From UKL13-3 sp964392775 (GTDB lineage: Bacteria > Bacteroidota > Bacteroidia > UKL13-3): 64,000 nucleotides of DNA. Made by a program: the position numbers and the translations under genes. Below, one piece after another: positions 1 to 8,054 of the stretch. The notes under the pieces were generated by a model that saw nothing but the letters and a program-made list of their open reading frames with translations, ran no database searches and was not told the origin of the DNA. The stretch is from assembly GCA_964392775.1 (NCBI GenBank), contig CAYMRD010000012.1, positions 1 through 64,000 on the forward strand, in the 5' to 3' direction. The first letter of the stretch is position 1. The number at the start of each line of letters is the position of its first letter.

Positions 1-224
1 CCCATTCCTGTTGGCTGTCTCTTTTTTTTATCAGAGATTATGAACAGGCTCTTAGGTAAGGGATGGAGTGGCACTTACTCTTGCCTTAAATATCCCTTAC
101 CCAACACTTAACTAACACTCGGGTAAGAGATAACTAGCACTCCCATAAGGGTTAGTTAACACTTGCTAAAGGGATGATTAGCTTATGCTATAGTGTTAAC
201 TATGCCTCCGTTAAGCGTTAAGCG
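1..224. other. Non-coding left edge with short degenerate repeats
   Basis: No convincing gene on either strand. The stretch is full of short related words: TAAGGG and its complement, AACACTT, and TTAACTAAC (108-116) inverted against GTTAGTTAA (151-159). CTTACCC (96-102) is inverted against GGGTAAG (121-127). This looks like decayed repetitive spacer downstream of the leftward broken gene. I see no transposase fragment. Confidence 0.4.
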
Positions 225-238
225 TTAAGCGTTAGGCG
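211..238. repeat. 7-bp tandem repeat, four units
   Basis: Unit TTAAGCG occurs at 211-217, 218-224 and 225-231, and as TTAGGCG at 232-238. Read leftward, the stop codon of the broken gene (225-227) lies inside the repeat. Loss or gain of a unit would therefore change the end of that reading frame. Confidence 0.7.
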
Positions 239-711
239 TTGGAGTGGTAGTAGTTTTGCTGCGTTTTTGTTTCAGCGGATTTTTCATATTCAGCCTTTCT
301 GATAATACCCTGCTTCCTTCTTGGTTATTGTCGGCCAAAAACTCGAGGTAGTTTTGAAAGGTGTAGGCATCCTGCAGCAAATCAAAACCCAATAGCTTAA
401 GACTATCTTCCATACTTGTCATTACCGGATTCAAAGTATTTAAAAAACCGCTTAGGTCTTTGTATGCTTTCCAATCCTTTTCAAACTCCGCTTTATCCAG
501 TAAAGTAGGAATAACCTCCGGTTGCTCGCCCATGATAGTTGCCGCTTCAATGGCAAATCCTTCGGTTTTAGGCCCCAAACGGCCATAGTATTGGTGGTCT
601 GCGGCAGGTAGTGTTACCAGCTTTGGTTGTGATGGCCGTAATGGCATCTTTAATTGTTTGCGATTCCGCATCTGTTAATACAATGCTGATTTTGTCATCA
701 AAGTTGTTCAT
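225..711 (-). pseudogene. Small uncharacterised protein gene broken by a +1 frameshift
   Basis: An ATG at 711 opens a frame reading MNNFDDKISIVLTDAESQ and continuing for 30 residues to ...AITTK. The downstream frame, from LVTLPAADHQYYGRL onward, is offset by one base. Skipping the single C at 621 (a G on the minus strand) joins the two into one plausible protein of 161 residues, mostly helical and without signal peptide. Without that correction the second frame would have to start at an internal ATG (671) whose first 17 residues look like out-of-frame translation. The end is Thr/Pro/Lys rich and lies in a 7-bp tandem repeat. Function unknown. A sequencing error or a programmed frameshift would give the same picture. 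Confidence 0.6.
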
Positions 712-816
712 AATTTGTTTCTAGGCTATAAAAGTTAAAAATGAATTTTTGTTTTCGCCTACTCTTCATCGGATTTTCGGCATCCTCCGTTTTGTGGTAA
801 AACTAATACACGCGTA

Positions 817-848
817 TAAAAAAGAATAGAGGGAAAACCCTCTATTCT
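817..848 (-). terminator. Rho-independent terminator, leftward
   Basis: A perfect 11-bp inverted repeat AGAATAGAGGG (823-833) and its complement (838-848) surround AAAA. On the minus strand the stem is followed by a T run. It either backs up the fabD terminator or acts as an attenuator upstream of the broken gene at 225-711. Confidence 0.7.
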
Positions 849-870
849 ACATTAGAATTCGCAAATTTTC

Positions 871-911
871 TTCACGTGAACGGGGAACACGGACGACACG
901 TCCACGTGAAC
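871..911. promoter_or_regulatory. Paired CACGTGAAC sites with internal hairpin
   Basis: CACGTGAAC occurs at 873-881 and again at 903-911, exactly 30 bp apart. The first copy sits in the perfect palindrome TTCACGTGAA (871-880). Between them GGACG (891-895) pairs with CGTCC (899-903). This could be a double operator on one DNA face or a structured RNA between two leftward terminators. No protein is known here to bind it. Confidence 0.4.
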
Positions 912-930
912 CATTTCACATGACAGAAAT

Positions 931-962
931 AAAAAAAGCCGAACATGGTGTGTCCGGCTTTA
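931..962 (-). terminator. fabD terminator
   Basis: On the minus strand AAAGCCGGACA pairs imperfectly with TGTTCGGCTTT and is followed by a run of T. It lies 24 bp beyond the fabD stop codon. Confidence 0.8.
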
Positions 963-985
963 ATATGTTTACATCAACAAACTGC

Positions 986-1867
986 TTAGGCTGATGCAAC
1001 CACTGCTTCGCGGTGTATTTTTTGCACCAATCCTTGTAAAACCTTACCCGGACCACATTCAATAAAGTCTGTTGCTCCATCGGCTACCATCGCTTGCACA
1101 CTTTGTGTCCATTTAACGGGAGCCGTCAACTGCGCAATGAGATTTTGTTGAATTGCAGCCACATCTGTAACCGCACTGGCTGTTACATTTTGATATACCG
1201 GACAAATTGGAGGATTAAACGGAGTGGCCTTAATGGCTGCCTCCAGCTCTACTCTTGCAGGTTCCATCAATGGAGAGTGAAATGCTCCTCCAACCTGCAA
1301 TACCAAAGCGCGTTTGGCTCCGGCTGCTTTCAATAATTCGCATGCTTTATTTACCGCATCTACACCACCCGAAATTACCAACTGACCCGGGCAATTATAA
1401 TTTGCCGCCACAACAACACCTTCGGTGATTCCTGCACAAATTTCTTCTACTTTAGCATCATCCAAACCCAATACAGCTGCCATTGTAGACGGCTCCAGCT
1501 CACATGCTTGTTGCATGGCCATGGCACGCTGGTAAACGAGTTTTAACCCGTCTTCAAAGCTCATTGCTTTTGCAGATACCAGAGCCGAAAATTCTCCTAA
1601 TGAGTGACCTGCAACCATATCCGGCTGAAATGCTTCACCCAAAGCCAATGCCTTGGCAACCGAATGCAAAAAGATAGCAGGTTGTGTAATACGTGTTTGC
1701 TTGAGCTCTTCATCCGTTCCCGTAAACATAGTATCTGTGATACGGAATCCTAAAATCTGATTGGCCTTTTCAAACAAATCTTTAACCATCGGATTGGCAT
1801 CATACAAATCTTTGCCCATTCCTGTAAACTGTGCCCCCTGACCGGGAAATACATACGCTTTTTTCAT
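986..1867 (-). CDS. fabD: Malonyl-CoA:ACP transacylase
   Basis: Loads malonyl groups from CoA onto acyl carrier protein at the start of type II fatty acid synthesis in the cytoplasm. The 293-residue protein has the usual length. It opens with the FPGQGAQ motif and carries the GHSLGE elbow with nucleophile Ser89. The second catalytic residue is the His of GGAFHSP near residue 197. ATG start. It stands alone: the upstream gene is separated by its own terminator and by a MITE-like element, so the fabD promoter should lie within or beside that element. A terminator follows directly. Confidence 0.95.
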   Translation of the reverse strand: MKKAYVFPGQGAQFTGMGKDLYDANPMVKDLFEKANQILGFRITDTMFTGTDEELKQTRITQPAIFLHSVAKALALGEAFQPDMVAGHSLGEFSALVSAKAMSFEDGLKLVYQRAMAMQQACELEPSTMAAVLGLDDAKVEEICAGITEGVVVAANYNCPGQLVISGGVDAVNKACELLKAAGAKRALVLQVGGAFHSPLMEPARVELEAAIKATPFNPPICPVYQNVTASAVTDVAAIQQNLIAQLTAPVKWTQSVQAMVADGATDFIECGPGKVLQGLVQKIHREAVVASA

Positions 1868-1908
1868 GTGTCTTTCTTATTTCTGAATTGAACTCTTAAT
1901 AAAAAAAT

Positions 1909-2066
1909 GTTATGTATTAGTAAAGTGTTGTTTTTTAGCAATCAGTCCGGTCGAGTAGCAATTGCTGAGGATTTGTAGAGCATTGCGTATCGAGACCAAA
2001 CACTTCTCGATACGGCTTGCAGCCTACTCGAAGTGACTACCAACAACATTACATTAATACATAACC
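1909..2066. mobile_element. MITE-like element with imperfect terminal inverted repeats
   Basis: The left end (1909-1932) and the right end (2042-2065) are inverted repeats matching at 20 of 24 positions; the outer 11 bases GTTATGTATTA are perfect. Inside are nested inverted repeats: TCGAGTAG (1951-1958) with 2024-2031, and GTATCGAGA (1987-1995) with 2005-2013. The 9-bp word TAAAAAAAT lies immediately left (1900-1908) and right (2067-2075), as expected of a target duplication, although it is low in complexity. There is no coding capacity. It sits 41 bp upstream of fabD. Confidence 0.55.
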
Positions 2067-2068
2067 TA

Positions 2069-2106
2069 AAAAAATAACCGGAAGAGCTTACACTCTCCCG
2101 GTTATC
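2069..2106 (-). terminator. Terminator of the 2123-2746 lipoprotein gene
   Basis: On the minus strand ATAACCGG plus GAGAG pairs with CTCTTCCGGTTAT, followed by a run of T. It lies just downstream of the stop codon. Confidence 0.85.
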
Positions 2107-2122
2107 TCATTAATTGTTTGTA

Positions 2123-2746
2123 TTAGTTAAATTTTTTCAGTTCGTTTAATGCAGCAACAAGTTCTTTAGTACCTACAGCATGCTTGCGTCTGCCAACCCA
2201 TACATAACATTTGGTTGGTTGCTCGCCCATACGGGTTTTCTCCAAACTGAAGAAAACATCATGTGTTAAATAAAAATCAATTTGCGTTACTGCATCTTCA
2301 GAAACCTGCGCATCTGTATATTGCCTGCGAATTTCCGGAAGCCTGTCCAAAAACTCAATGCATTTTGATGCCGGAACCTTATCAAAATAAATACTCAAAT
2401 CTCCCACCTGAGCCATCTCTTCCTTTTTCATATTAGGAAAAACATCAACAACATCAATCACGTATTGTGTATCATTAATATTAAATGTTTTGGCAAATTT
2501 CTGGGAACCGATTACCAGATACACAGTGCTGTCTTGTTTAACTGCAATAAGTTCGAACTGTGATTTATTATCTTCATCCTGTTTTGTCAGCAATACTTTA
2601 CGCTTTACCAGTGTAGTTGAATCAACCTGATGCTGAATTACTTCATTGGTTACGTAATACTCCCACACATTGGTGATTTTGGATGAACCGCATGAACTCA
2701 ACAAAGCAACCGCGGCAAATGAGGTGATGAAATAAAAGCGTTTCAT
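2123..2746 (-). CDS. Uncharacterised lipoprotein
   Basis: A 207-residue protein counted from the MKRF start at 2746; an ATG two codons upstream (2752) is also possible. Residues 1-18 form a lipoprotein signal with lipobox LLSSC, so the mature protein should be lipid-anchored in the envelope. The rest is soluble, alpha/beta in character, without transmembrane segments or a motif I recognise. Residues near the end (CYVWVGRRKHAVG) may be a conserved strand pair. It lies alone between a QueD-like gene and a terminator. Function unknown. Confidence 0.75.
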   Translation of the reverse strand: MKRFYFITSFAAVALLSSCGSSKITNVWEYYVTNEVIQHQVDSTTLVKRKVLLTKQDEDNKSQFELIAVKQDSTVYLVIGSQKFAKTFNINDTQYVIDVVDVFPNMKKEEMAQVGDLSIYFDKVPASKCIEFLDRLPEIRRQYTDAQVSEDAVTQIDFYLTHDVFFSLEKTRMGEQPTKCYVWVGRRKHAVGTKELVAALNELKKFN

Positions 2747-2803
2747 GTGCATTATATTTTACGTTTCAATGCTCAAATATATAAAATTACCTCACTTAAC
2801 CAA

Positions 2804-3229
2804 CTATCCTCCATAATACTCCACATAATTACGCTCAGTTTCAACAAGCCTGATGCAGTGGAGTTCCCCGTTTTCAATAAATGGACTCAACCTGTCCCAT
2901 ATTGCTACCACAATATTTTCGATAGAGGCCAGTTGTCCTTTCATAAACGGAACATCCTCATTGATGTTACGGTGGTCCAGTTCATCAATAATTTGCTCCT
3001 GAATAACCACCTTGAGTTTTTTCAAATCCATCACCATTCCGGTATCGGCACTGGCATATCCCTTTATGGTAACGTACAGATCAAAATTATGTCCATGATA
3101 ATTACGGTTAGCACATTTGCCAAAGAAAGCCTCGTTTTGCTCATCCGTCCAGTTAGGGTTAAACAAGCGATGAGCCGCATTGAAGTGCTCCTTACGGGTT
3201 ATATATACAAGTCTGCGTTTGGTTTGCAT
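2804..3229 (-). CDS. queD: 6-pyruvoyl-tetrahydropterin synthase / QueD family
   Basis: Family members convert dihydroneopterin triphosphate to 6-carboxytetrahydropterin (QueD, queuosine pathway) or to 6-pyruvoyl-tetrahydropterin. The 141-residue protein has the zinc histidines in HFNAAH and NYHGHNF and the catalytic Cys in FGKCANRN. A conserved Glu lies near the end in VETERNY. The spacing CxNxxxHGH is close to the PTPS type, so the in-vivo product is uncertain. I chose the ATG at 3229 over a GTG at 3235. It diverges from hldD; no other queuosine gene is in view. Confidence 0.85.
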   Translation of the reverse strand: MQTKRRLVYITRKEHFNAAHRLFNPNWTDEQNEAFFGKCANRNYHGHNFDLYVTIKGYASADTGMVMDLKKLKVVIQEQIIDELDHRNINEDVPFMKGQLASIENIVVAIWDRLSPFIENGELHCIRLVETERNYVEYYGG

Positions 3230-3254
3230 AGCCACAATCTCTGAAAATGAAGCG

Positions 3255-3262
3255 CAAATATA
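3255..3262 (-). promoter_or_regulatory. -7 box of the queD-like gene
   Basis: TATATTTG on the minus strand matches the Bacteroidota -7 consensus TAnnTTTG and lies 26 bp upstream of the ATG. No clear -33 element at the usual spacing. Confidence 0.5.
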
Positions 3263-3315
3263 ATATCATCGGCAAAATGTACCATGACAAATAGCCTAAT
3301 CCCTCCATAAATCGC

Positions 3316-3323
3316 TACATTTG
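3316..3323 (+). promoter_or_regulatory. -7 box of the hldD operon
   Basis: TACATTTG matches TAnnTTTG and lies 28 bp upstream of the hldD ATG at 3352. A TTG start at 3331 would fall at the transcription start, which supports the later ATG. Confidence 0.5.
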
Positions 3324-3351
3324 CCTATTTTTGGGCAAAATAACCGATAAT

Positions 3352-4317
3352 ATGATAGTTGTTACAGGAGCCGAGGGCTTTATAGGCAGTTGTTTGGTTG
3401 CCAGATTAAATGATGATGGCTACAATGATTTAATCCTGGTTGATGATTTTGGTCACCCCGAACGTTCGTTGAACCTAAACGGGAAACAATATACGGCCAA
3501 GGTTGAACGAACCGACTTCTTCAACTGGCTCGACTCCAATCAAAACAGGGTCCAGTTCGTTTTTCATATCGGAGCCCGTACCGATACAACCGAAATGGAT
3601 GAGGAGATTTTCAAAATTCTCAATATTGACTTTACGGAAACGCTCTGGAAAAAATGCGTGCAGTATGGCTTACCTGTTGTCTACGCCTCTTCGGCTGCCA
3701 CGTATGGCGAAGGCGAATTTGGTTATGATGATGATGAAACACAACTCGACAAACTGCAACCCTTAAATCCTTATGGCAGATCCAAACATCTTATTGATTG
3801 CTGGGCTGTGAAGCAGGAGAAAAAGCCATTCTTCTGGGCCGGACTTAAATTCTTTAATGTTTACGGGCCAAACGAATACCACAAAGGACGTATGGCCTCT
3901 GTTATTATGCATGCTTACAATCAAATCAAAGAAAACGGCCGGGTGAAGTTGTTCCGCTCACACCGCGATGACTACAAAGATGGCGAACAAAAACGCGATT
4001 TTATCTATGTAAAAGATCTGGTGGATGTGTGTATGCATTTAATGCTTACCCGCAAAAACAGCGGCATCTACAATCTGGGAACCGGAACCGCCCGAACCTG
4101 GAATGATTTGATTGGAAGCATCTTTGCCGCGGTAAACAAACCTACAGCTATTGATTATGTTGACATTCCTGCTGATATCCGGGATAAATACCAGTACTTT
4201 ACCGAAGCCAACATGAATAAGCTCAGGGCTGCCGGTTATACTAAGCCGTTTACTCCAATTGAAGAGGGCGTAAGAGATTACGTTCAAAGCTATTTAAGTC
4301 AGCACAACTACCGGTAA
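3352..4317 (+). CDS. hldD: ADP-L-glycero-D-manno-heptose 6-epimerase
   Basis: Last step of ADP-heptose synthesis for the LPS inner core. A short-chain dehydrogenase-like NAD(P)-binding epimerase of 321 residues, the usual length. The Rossmann motif VTGAEGFIGS is at the N-terminus and the catalytic pair Tyr/Lys is in NPYGRSK. The heptose-binding region follows with FFNVYGPNEYHKGRMAS. The ATG at 3352 is chosen because an upstream TTG overlaps the predicted transcription start. The next gene begins 5 bp after the stop, so a histidine kinase is probably co-transcribed. Confidence 0.93.
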   Translation: MIVVTGAEGFIGSCLVARLNDDGYNDLILVDDFGHPERSLNLNGKQYTAKVERTDFFNWLDSNQNRVQFVFHIGARTDTTEMDEEIFKILNIDFTETLWKKCVQYGLPVVYASSAATYGEGEFGYDDDETQLDKLQPLNPYGRSKHLIDCWAVKQEKKPFFWAGLKFFNVYGPNEYHKGRMASVIMHAYNQIKENGRVKLFRSHRDDYKDGEQKRDFIYVKDLVDVCMHLMLTRKNSGIYNLGTGTARTWNDLIGSIFAAVNKPTAIDYVDIPADIRDKYQYFTEANMNKLRAAGYTKPFTPIEEGVRDYVQSYLSQHNYR

Positions 4318-4322
4318 CGAAC

Positions 4323-7300
4323 ATGTCTCTCAAACGTTTCTCTTACAGGCAATACTCATGGCTGCTTTGCGTGGCATTAGCGTTGCTTGTTGCACTTTGC
4401 AAACTGGAGAAACGAATAAACGATAATACACAAAACCAGTTAGAAGAGGCTTATACTCATGCCCAGCAGACCATAACCGACAAAGAAGTTTCTTTTATCA
4501 ACCTGATGGGTGGTGTTTTATCCGACACCAACAATCTACAGCGAAACTGGAGCGATATTATCGGGCTGGCTCAACGTAAAAATATTTCTATTCTTATTGC
4601 AAAGAATGACACGCTGATCCTTTGGAGCAATAACACCATCAGTTTAAAAAACATTCCAAAGCAACTGCCATTGGGGTCAGGATTCATTCAGGCTCCAAAT
4701 GGATTTTACTTAACCGGAAAACAGCACCGGGGTTCGTTTACCTTTTTGTTTTTGTATAATATCAAAACCAACTACCCGTTCAGAAATCAGTATATCAATA
4801 ATAATTTTGATTCTGAACTGCAGTTTATCAAAGACGGATTGATTGTAAGCAAACCGATAGAAGGTTTCCGTGAGATGAAGGATCTTAGCGGAAAATATTT
4901 GTTCTCATTGCAAATCTTCTCCTTCACAGAAATCACTCCTTTATGGCTCTCAATCCTCATTTGCTTTTTTGGAATTGTGCTGTTGATATGCATCCATACC
5001 CTGATGCAATATTTTATTGTTGTAAATATGTGGCTGTCTACATCGGCTTTTATCCTGTTGATGACAGGGCTAAGATGGCTGAATGTTTTTTACCATGTTC
5101 CTTCATTTATTTATGAATTTAAGCTATTCGACCCGCAGATTTATGCCTCATCAGTCTGGTTTCCTTCCCTGGGAGATTTACTGGTTAATGCAGCAATTGT
5201 ACTTTGGTATTTGGTTTTGCTCGAAGGCCGGACGAGCCTGAGCCATACAGAGCCTCCTGCAAACAAAGTTCATTTCTATATCCGCTTTGTTCTTTATCTT
5301 ATTTTATGCCTGAGTGCCGCTCATACGGGTGTTGCATTTATCCGAAGCCTTACCCTCGACTCACAGATATCCTTCAACATCAACAATGTATTTAGCATCA
5401 ATATTTTCACCTATCTGGGCTTAATTGTATGCATCCTCATTCTGTTAAGCTTATACTTTGTATCACGAAACTTTATTCGTTTTGTAATTCATCAGCAGAC
5501 GAACGCACTTCAAACAATCCTGATTATTGGGGTATTATTTACAGGCTACGCAATACTCTCCTTTTTAATCATTGAAACAGATCATTTCCACACGTTGATG
5601 ACGGTTCTTCTTTTATCCGTCTTTTTTATTTTCAAATCCATTCCTGTTAAACTCAACCGCTTTCAGCAATACTTTGTGGTGATTTTTGTAATTGCGTTAG
5701 CCTCTTCCGTGAGCATTAACCATTGGCTTAATACAAAAGAACGCGAAAACAGAAAGCTGTTTGCCACCAAGCTGGTATCCCAAAATGATATCACAACTGA
5801 TTATTTCCTCCGAAATGTAGAGAAGAAAATTGCTAACGATGATTATGTGTCCGGCTACTTCCTCAATCCGCTTATCATCAAACCTCAGTTTGAAAAACGC
5901 ATCCGGCAACTATACTTCACAGGGTATCTGAGCAAGTTTGATGTTCACATTTTAGATTACGATTCGCTGGGATATTATTTTAAAGCGAAGAGTGACTTTA
6001 CGTTCAATCAAATCAATCGTTTATATAAAACAAAAACCATTGAAACCATTAACTCTCACTTTCGCTACCTCAATAATAAAGCTGATATTAAAGGTTACCT
6101 GGGAAAGTTTGAAGTAAAAAACAAACACCATAAAATCGGGTACATCTTCATTCTGCTCGAACCTAAGATTATTCAGGATGAAAACAGATTTGATGAACTT
6201 CTGATAGATGGATTCAGACAACCCAATCGAAAACTATTCGATTATTCATACGCTGTATACAAGGATAAAAGCCTGATATTCCAAAGCGGAAACTATCCTT
6301 ACCGGATTAAAAACACCTGGGGCGAAACCGCTGGCGAGTACAAGTTTTTTAGCGAACAGGAATTTGACCATCTCCTGTACACCGACACCCAACCTCTTAC
6401 CATTATCATCAGCAAACAAAGCGACTCGCTGCTCCAGACAATCGGACTCTTTTCGTTTATATTTACCTTTTGCACCGTTGCTCTCATTCTCATCTTATTT
6501 ATTTACATAGCCCTTAACGCCCAGTTACTGCTTCAGCTTAAATGGTACCGTTCGGGCTTGTTTGCTACGCTGCGCGATGCATTTAACCGGGTATTAATGA
6601 TTGAAAAACCTGAGGTGTTTTACATCAGAACCCGCATACAAACGGCAATCATATTTATTGTTTTCATTACCCTGCTGTTTACTTCCTACTTTACAATTTC
6701 ATTTATTACACAAAAATATAATAACCGGCAAACTGAGCGGTTGATGAAAAAGTTAAGAAATGTAGCATTGACTATCGAGAATGAAAACATCACCAACTTC
6801 GAATACCGCAATGCCGGTGAGCTAAACGCGTTCATCAATCAGATTGCTGATTTTTATGATACCGACATCACCTTGTTTGACAAACACGGAAATGTAATGG
6901 CATCAAGTATTGGTAAGATTTATGACGAAGGTGTAATCGCCTCAATAATGAACCCTTCGGCCTTCTACCATTTAGAGCTATTGAAAGAATCCCGGTTTAC
7001 CCATGACGAGCATATTTCTTTACTCGGGTTTCAGGCTGCGTATGCTCCCGTATTTAAAAACAAAACCGAAGTTCTCGGATACCTCCAGCTTCCATATTTC
7101 AGTCAGCAAGCAGATTTATTGGCCGAAATTTCATCTGTAATTGTAGGCTTTATCAACCTTTATGTATTGCTGTTTATCATCATTGGCATCATTGCATACC
7201 TTGTTTCACACAATATTTCGTACCCGCTGATTCTCATTCAGCAAAAGCTCTCCAAAACAGTTCTCGGAGAAAAAAATGAACTCATCAACTGGCACCGGGA

Positions 7301-8054
7301 TGATGAAATTGGAGAGCTGGTAAAGCAATACAACCACATGATTGCACAGTTGGAAGAGAGTGCCCGAAAGCTTGCCGAAACGGAACGGGAAGGAGCATGG
7401 AGAGAAATTGCCCGGCAAATTGCCCATGAAATAAAAAATCCGCTGACACCCATGAAGCTTAGCATCCAGCACTTGCAGCGGGCTTATAAAAACAACGACT
7501 CTAATATTGGGGAGAAGCTCGACAAAACAACAGCATTACTTATCAATCAAATTGATACTTTAAGTGAGCTGGCAAACGAGTTTTCTTCGTTTGCAAAAAT
7601 GCCTGCTCCCAACTACGAACCTCTGAATGTGAAAGCTTCATTGGACGAAATCGTATCGTTGTACAGTTTGAATACGGATGCCACAATATCTCTTGTGTGT
7701 GAAGTTGAATCCGAACTTATATTCGACCGTTCTTATTTTAGCAGAAGCATCGGCAATCTGGTAAAAAATGCGATCCAGGCCATCCCTGAGGATCACAAAG
7801 GAATTGTAACCATAACGGCAACAGAGTATACTGAAACCATTGAGATAACCGTTAAAGATAACGGTTCGGGTATGAGTGAGAATCAGGCATCACAAATTTT
7901 CAAACCTTATTTCAGTACCAAGATTAGCGGAATGGGACTAGGTTTACCGATTGTTAAAAACATGATCGAAAGCGGAGGTGGAACCATTTCGTTTATTACA
8001 CACTCAGGAAGCGGAACAACCTTTACCGTAACACTGCCCAAACAGGTTCGATAA
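4323..8054 (+). CDS. Very large membrane sensor histidine kinase (NtrY-like)
   Basis: 1243 residues. One membrane segment near residue 10-27 precedes an extracytoplasmic region. Then follow about eight hydrophobic segments (roughly 205-475), a second large extracytoplasmic part, and membrane helices near 710, 775 and 940. A HAMP-like linker (SYPLILIQQKL ... DDEIGELV) leads to the kinase core. The phosphoacceptor is His1035 in HEIKNPLTPMKLS; the N box is NLVKNAIQAI and the G boxes are DNGSGMSE and GMGLGLPIV. The kinase core resembles NtrY, but the sensory part is unusually long. No response regulator is adjacent. It follows hldD by 5 bp and abuts a large outer-membrane protein gene, so the signal may concern the envelope. 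Confidence 0.9.
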   Translation: MSLKRFSYRQYSWLLCVALALLVALCKLEKRINDNTQNQLEEAYTHAQQTITDKEVSFINLMGGVLSDTNNLQRNWSDIIGLAQRKNISILIAKNDTLILWSNNTISLKNIPKQLPLGSGFIQAPNGFYLTGKQHRGSFTFLFLYNIKTNYPFRNQYINNNFDSELQFIKDGLIVSKPIEGFREMKDLSGKYLFSLQIFSFTEITPLWLSILICFFGIVLLICIHTLMQYFIVVNMWLSTSAFILLMTGLRWLNVFYHVPSFIYEFKLFDPQIYASSVWFPSLGDLLVNAAIVLWYLVLLEGRTSLSHTEPPANKVHFYIRFVLYLILCLSAAHTGVAFIRSLTLDSQISFNINNVFSINIFTYLGLIVCILILLSLYFVSRNFIRFVIHQQTNALQTILIIGVLFTGYAILSFLIIETDHFHTLMTVLLLSVFFIFKSIPVKLNRFQQYFVVIFVIALASSVSINHWLNTKERENRKLFATKLVSQNDITTDYFLRNVEKKIANDDYVSGYFLNPLIIKPQFEKRIRQLYFTGYLSKFDVHILDYDSLGYYFKAKSDFTFNQINRLYKTKTIETINSHFRYLNNKADIKGYLGKFEVKNKHHKIGYIFILLEPKIIQDENRFDELLIDGFRQPNRKLFDYSYAVYKDKSLIFQSGNYPYRIKNTWGETAGEYKFFSEQEFDHLLYTDTQPLTIIISKQSDSLLQTIGLFSFIFTFCTVALILILFIYIALNAQLLLQLKWYRSGLFATLRDAFNRVLMIEKPEVFYIRTRIQTAIIFIVFITLLFTSYFTISFITQKYNNRQTERLMKKLRNVALTIENENITNFEYRNAGELNAFINQIADFYDTDITLFDKHGNVMASSIGKIYDEGVIASIMNPSAFYHLELLKESRFTHDEHISLLGFQAAYAPVFKNKTEVLGYLQLPYFSQQADLLAEISSVIVGFINLYVLLFIIIGIIAYLVSHNISYPLILIQQKLSKTVLGEKNELINWHRDDEIGELVKQYNHMIAQLEESARKLAETEREGAWREIARQIAHEIKNPLTPMKLSIQHLQRAYKNNDSNIGEKLDKTTALLINQIDTLSELANEFSSFAKMPAPNYEPLNVKASLDEIVSLYSLNTDATISLVCEVESELIFDRSYFSRSIGNLVKNAIQAIPEDHKGIVTITATEYTETIEITVKDNGSGMSENQASQIFKPYFSTKISGMGLGLPIVKNMIESGGGTISFITHSGSGTTFTVTLPKQVR

